Position numbers and translations under genes: made by a program. The notes under the pieces are model-generated. The model ran no database searches. It saw nothing but the letters and a program-made list of their open reading frames with translations, and was not told the DNA's origin. From the NCBI GenBank assembly GCA_023405565.1, contig JAEXXW010000151.1, forward strand, positions 1 through 7,008: a DNA stretch of 7,008 bases, read 5' to 3'. Below are positions 5,845 through 7,008 of the stretch, one piece after another. Source of the DNA: Pseudomonadota bacterium. GTDB taxonomy: Bacteria > Pseudomonadota > Alphaproteobacteria > Rhizobiales > Xanthobacteraceae. The first letter of the stretch is position 1, and each line of letters opens with the position of its first letter.

Positions 5845-6882
5845 ATGGATTACAACATGGTCAGCATGTTTAAGGACATCCTGAAGCTCAGCAAGGTCGG
5901 GCCGGGTGAAACTCTTGCCGTGCTGTCTGAGGGGAATATTCGGGCAGACTATGCTCCGGCCTTTCTTGCCGCGGCAAGTGAGCTCGGCGCGAAGGTCTTT
6001 CATCTCAACCTGCCGGCGCGCATGAGCTATGCGGGCCAGTTTCAGGTTGGCAAGAACGGGCTTGTTGATAATCGTGTTGCGATCGAAGCGCTAAAGAGCG
6101 CAGATATAGTGATCGATCTTGTGGGCCTGCTTTTTTCCCATGAGCAGAATGAGATCACCGCATCGGGTACGCGCATGCTGCTGGTCAGCGAGTCTATCGA
6201 GGTCCTGCGCCAGATGTTCCCGGACGAGGATCTGAAGCGTCGTGTTGAATTTGCCGGCAATCTGCTGGCCAGCGCGAAGGATATGCACATCACTTCGCCG
6301 TTTGGCACCGACATTCGTTACAAGCTCGGCCAGTATCCGGTTCTCATCGAATACGGTTTTTCCGACAAACCGGGGCGCTGGGATCATTGGCCGTCGGGTT
6401 TCCTGCTGACCAATGGCAATGATGAAGGGGTCGATGGCAAAGTGGTGTTGATGCCTGGCGATATCATCGCCGCGATGAAGCGTTACGTGGAATCGCCGAC
6501 CACGCTTACGGTCAGCAAAGGTCGCGTCGTAAAGATCGAAGGCGAGGGCATCGAGGCTCCGTTGTTGCAGAGCTATATCGAGAGCTTCCGCGACGAGCGC
6601 GCCTACGCCGTGTCACATATCGGCTGGGGTTTGAACGAGAAGGCCAATTGGTTTCATATGGCCAGCAGCAAGACCAATGACCGCGATCGCGTGCTGAATG
6701 GGCTTGCGTTCTACGGCAATGTTTTGTTTTCGCTCGGACCGAACAGCGAGGTTGGCGGCAAGAACGATACGGCCTGCCATATCGATATGCCGATGCGTAA
6801 TTGCAGCCTGACGCTGGACGGCAGGCCGGTCGTCGAGAACGGTCGTCTTGTTCCCGAAGAGATGCGTGTTCCTGGCTGGTGA
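5845..6882 (+). CDS. nicX: 2,5-dihydroxypyridine 5,6-dioxygenase family protein
   Basis: A 345-residue protein; P. putida NicX has 350. NicX is a mononuclear non-heme Fe(II) enzyme that opens 2,5-dihydroxypyridine to N-formylmaleamate. The C-terminal half is highly family-like: LGQYP, EYG, GRWDHWPSGF (177-186), SHIGWGL (257-263), FYGN, GPNSEVGGK (298-306) and CHIDMPMRNC (311-320). The iron ligands His265, His318 and Asp320 of P. putida NicX correspond to His258, His312 and Asp314; His189 corresponds to His181. The odd point is the P. putida His105 position, in LLHSPEQ, which is Phe97 here (LLFSHEQ), with a His at 99 where P. putida has Pro. The ATG at 5845 is chosen because AGGAG (5834-5838) is 6 bases upstream; a TTG directly before it would be too close. 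It sits downstream of nicC and ends 12 bases before the next reading frame. Function is well supported by family and context; activity of the altered site is untested. Confidence 0.87.
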   Translation: MDYNMVSMFKDILKLSKVGPGETLAVLSEGNIRADYAPAFLAAASELGAKVFHLNLPARMSYAGQFQVGKNGLVDNRVAIEALKSADIVIDLVGLLFSHEQNEITASGTRMLLVSESIEVLRQMFPDEDLKRRVEFAGNLLASAKDMHITSPFGTDIRYKLGQYPVLIEYGFSDKPGRWDHWPSGFLLTNGNDEGVDGKVVLMPGDIIAAMKRYVESPTTLTVSKGRVVKIEGEGIEAPLLQSYIESFRDERAYAVSHIGWGLNEKANWFHMASSKTNDRDRVLNGLAFYGNVLFSLGPNSEVGGKNDTACHIDMPMRNCSLTLDGRPVVENGRLVPEEMRVPGW

Positions 6883-6894
6883 GGCCGACCATCC

Positions 6895-7008
6895 GTGGGC
6901 AACAGCCGCGAACCTTCATCGCCAAACGTGGATTCCTCGGTGGAGCGTATTGCAACCGGGGATCTGCGCGCGACGGATCTTGTGGAATCCTGTCTTGCGG
7001 TCATCGAC
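6895..7008 (+). CDS. Amidase-signature family enzyme, N-terminal fragment (runs off window)
   Basis: An open frame of 38 codons begins with GTG at 6895, the first possible start after the nicX stop in the same frame, and continues to the right edge. The segment VERIATGDLRATDLVESC (residues 16-33) followed by LAVID closely resembles the N-terminal helix of amidase-signature (GatA-like) hydrolases, which usually read like 'I..GELT..DLVEA.L.RI'. A weak ribosome site (GGTGAGG, 6878-6884) overlaps the nicX stop 10 bases upstream, suggesting coupled translation. GTG codons at 6928 and 6940 are alternative starts. The catalytic Ser-Ser-Lys region is outside the window, so family membership rests on a short stretch. 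In this operon it could hydrolyse maleamate or N-formylmaleamate, replacing NicF or NicD, or hydrolyse a pyridine carboxamide. This is inference. Confidence 0.6.
   Translation, partial: MGNSREPSSPNVDSSVERIATGDLRATDLVESCLAVID

Noticed and set aside
1..7008. Mobile elements, CRISPR arrays, tRNA or rRNA genes, riboswitches.
   Set aside because: I saw no transposase motifs, terminal repeats, spaced direct repeats or RNA gene signatures; the window is nearly filled by the metabolic genes.

Overview
This window carries most of an aerobic pyridine-ring degradation locus of the nicotinate (nic) type, from a GC-rich proteobacterium. The orphan periplasmic Bug/TctC binding protein and the single-chain NicB fused to cytochrome c suit Burkholderiales or Hyphomicrobiales (Bradyrhizobium-like) genomes. 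The sequence alone does not decide between them.

Layout: the left 3.1 kb is read on the minus strand. nicA, the small two-[2Fe-2S] subunit, begins at 3078 and is followed after only 2 bases by nicB, the molybdopterin subunit. nicB stays open for 865 codons to the left edge and already includes a membrane segment and the first cytochrome c motif. A divergent regulatory region (3079-3367) separates nicAB from a rightward gene for a Bug/TctC solute-binding protein, which ends in a strong hairpin terminator (about 4384-4425). A second promoter region (4426-4635) drives a rightward operon: nicC (6-hydroxynicotinate 3-monooxygenase family), nicX (2,5-dihydroxypyridine 5,6-dioxygenase family), then the first 38 codons of an amidase-signature enzyme that runs off the right edge.

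Inferred pathway: the Bug protein captures a pyridine carboxylate in the periplasm. NicAB hydroxylates the ring and passes electrons through its own cytochrome c domains to the respiratory chain. NicC hydroxylates and decarboxylates the product to 2,5-dihydroxypyridine, and NicX opens that ring to N-formylmaleamate. The amidase may act on the resulting maleamate/formylamide, or on an amide substrate upstream. No nicD, nicE, nicF or regulator gene lies in the window.

Most interesting points: (1) the NicC and NicX homologues keep most catalytic residues but each changes positions reported as important in Pseudomonas putida: NicC His47 to Ser and Cys202 to His plus a local 7-residue insertion; NicX His105 to Phe with a new His two residues later. 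The pathway may therefore be a variant with another substrate or altered chemistry. (2) Related 18-bp sites centred on GCGTAT(A/G)C lie in both promoter regions, suggesting one regulator for both. (3) nicC probably starts at a TTG whose ribosome binding site overlaps a decoy ATG.
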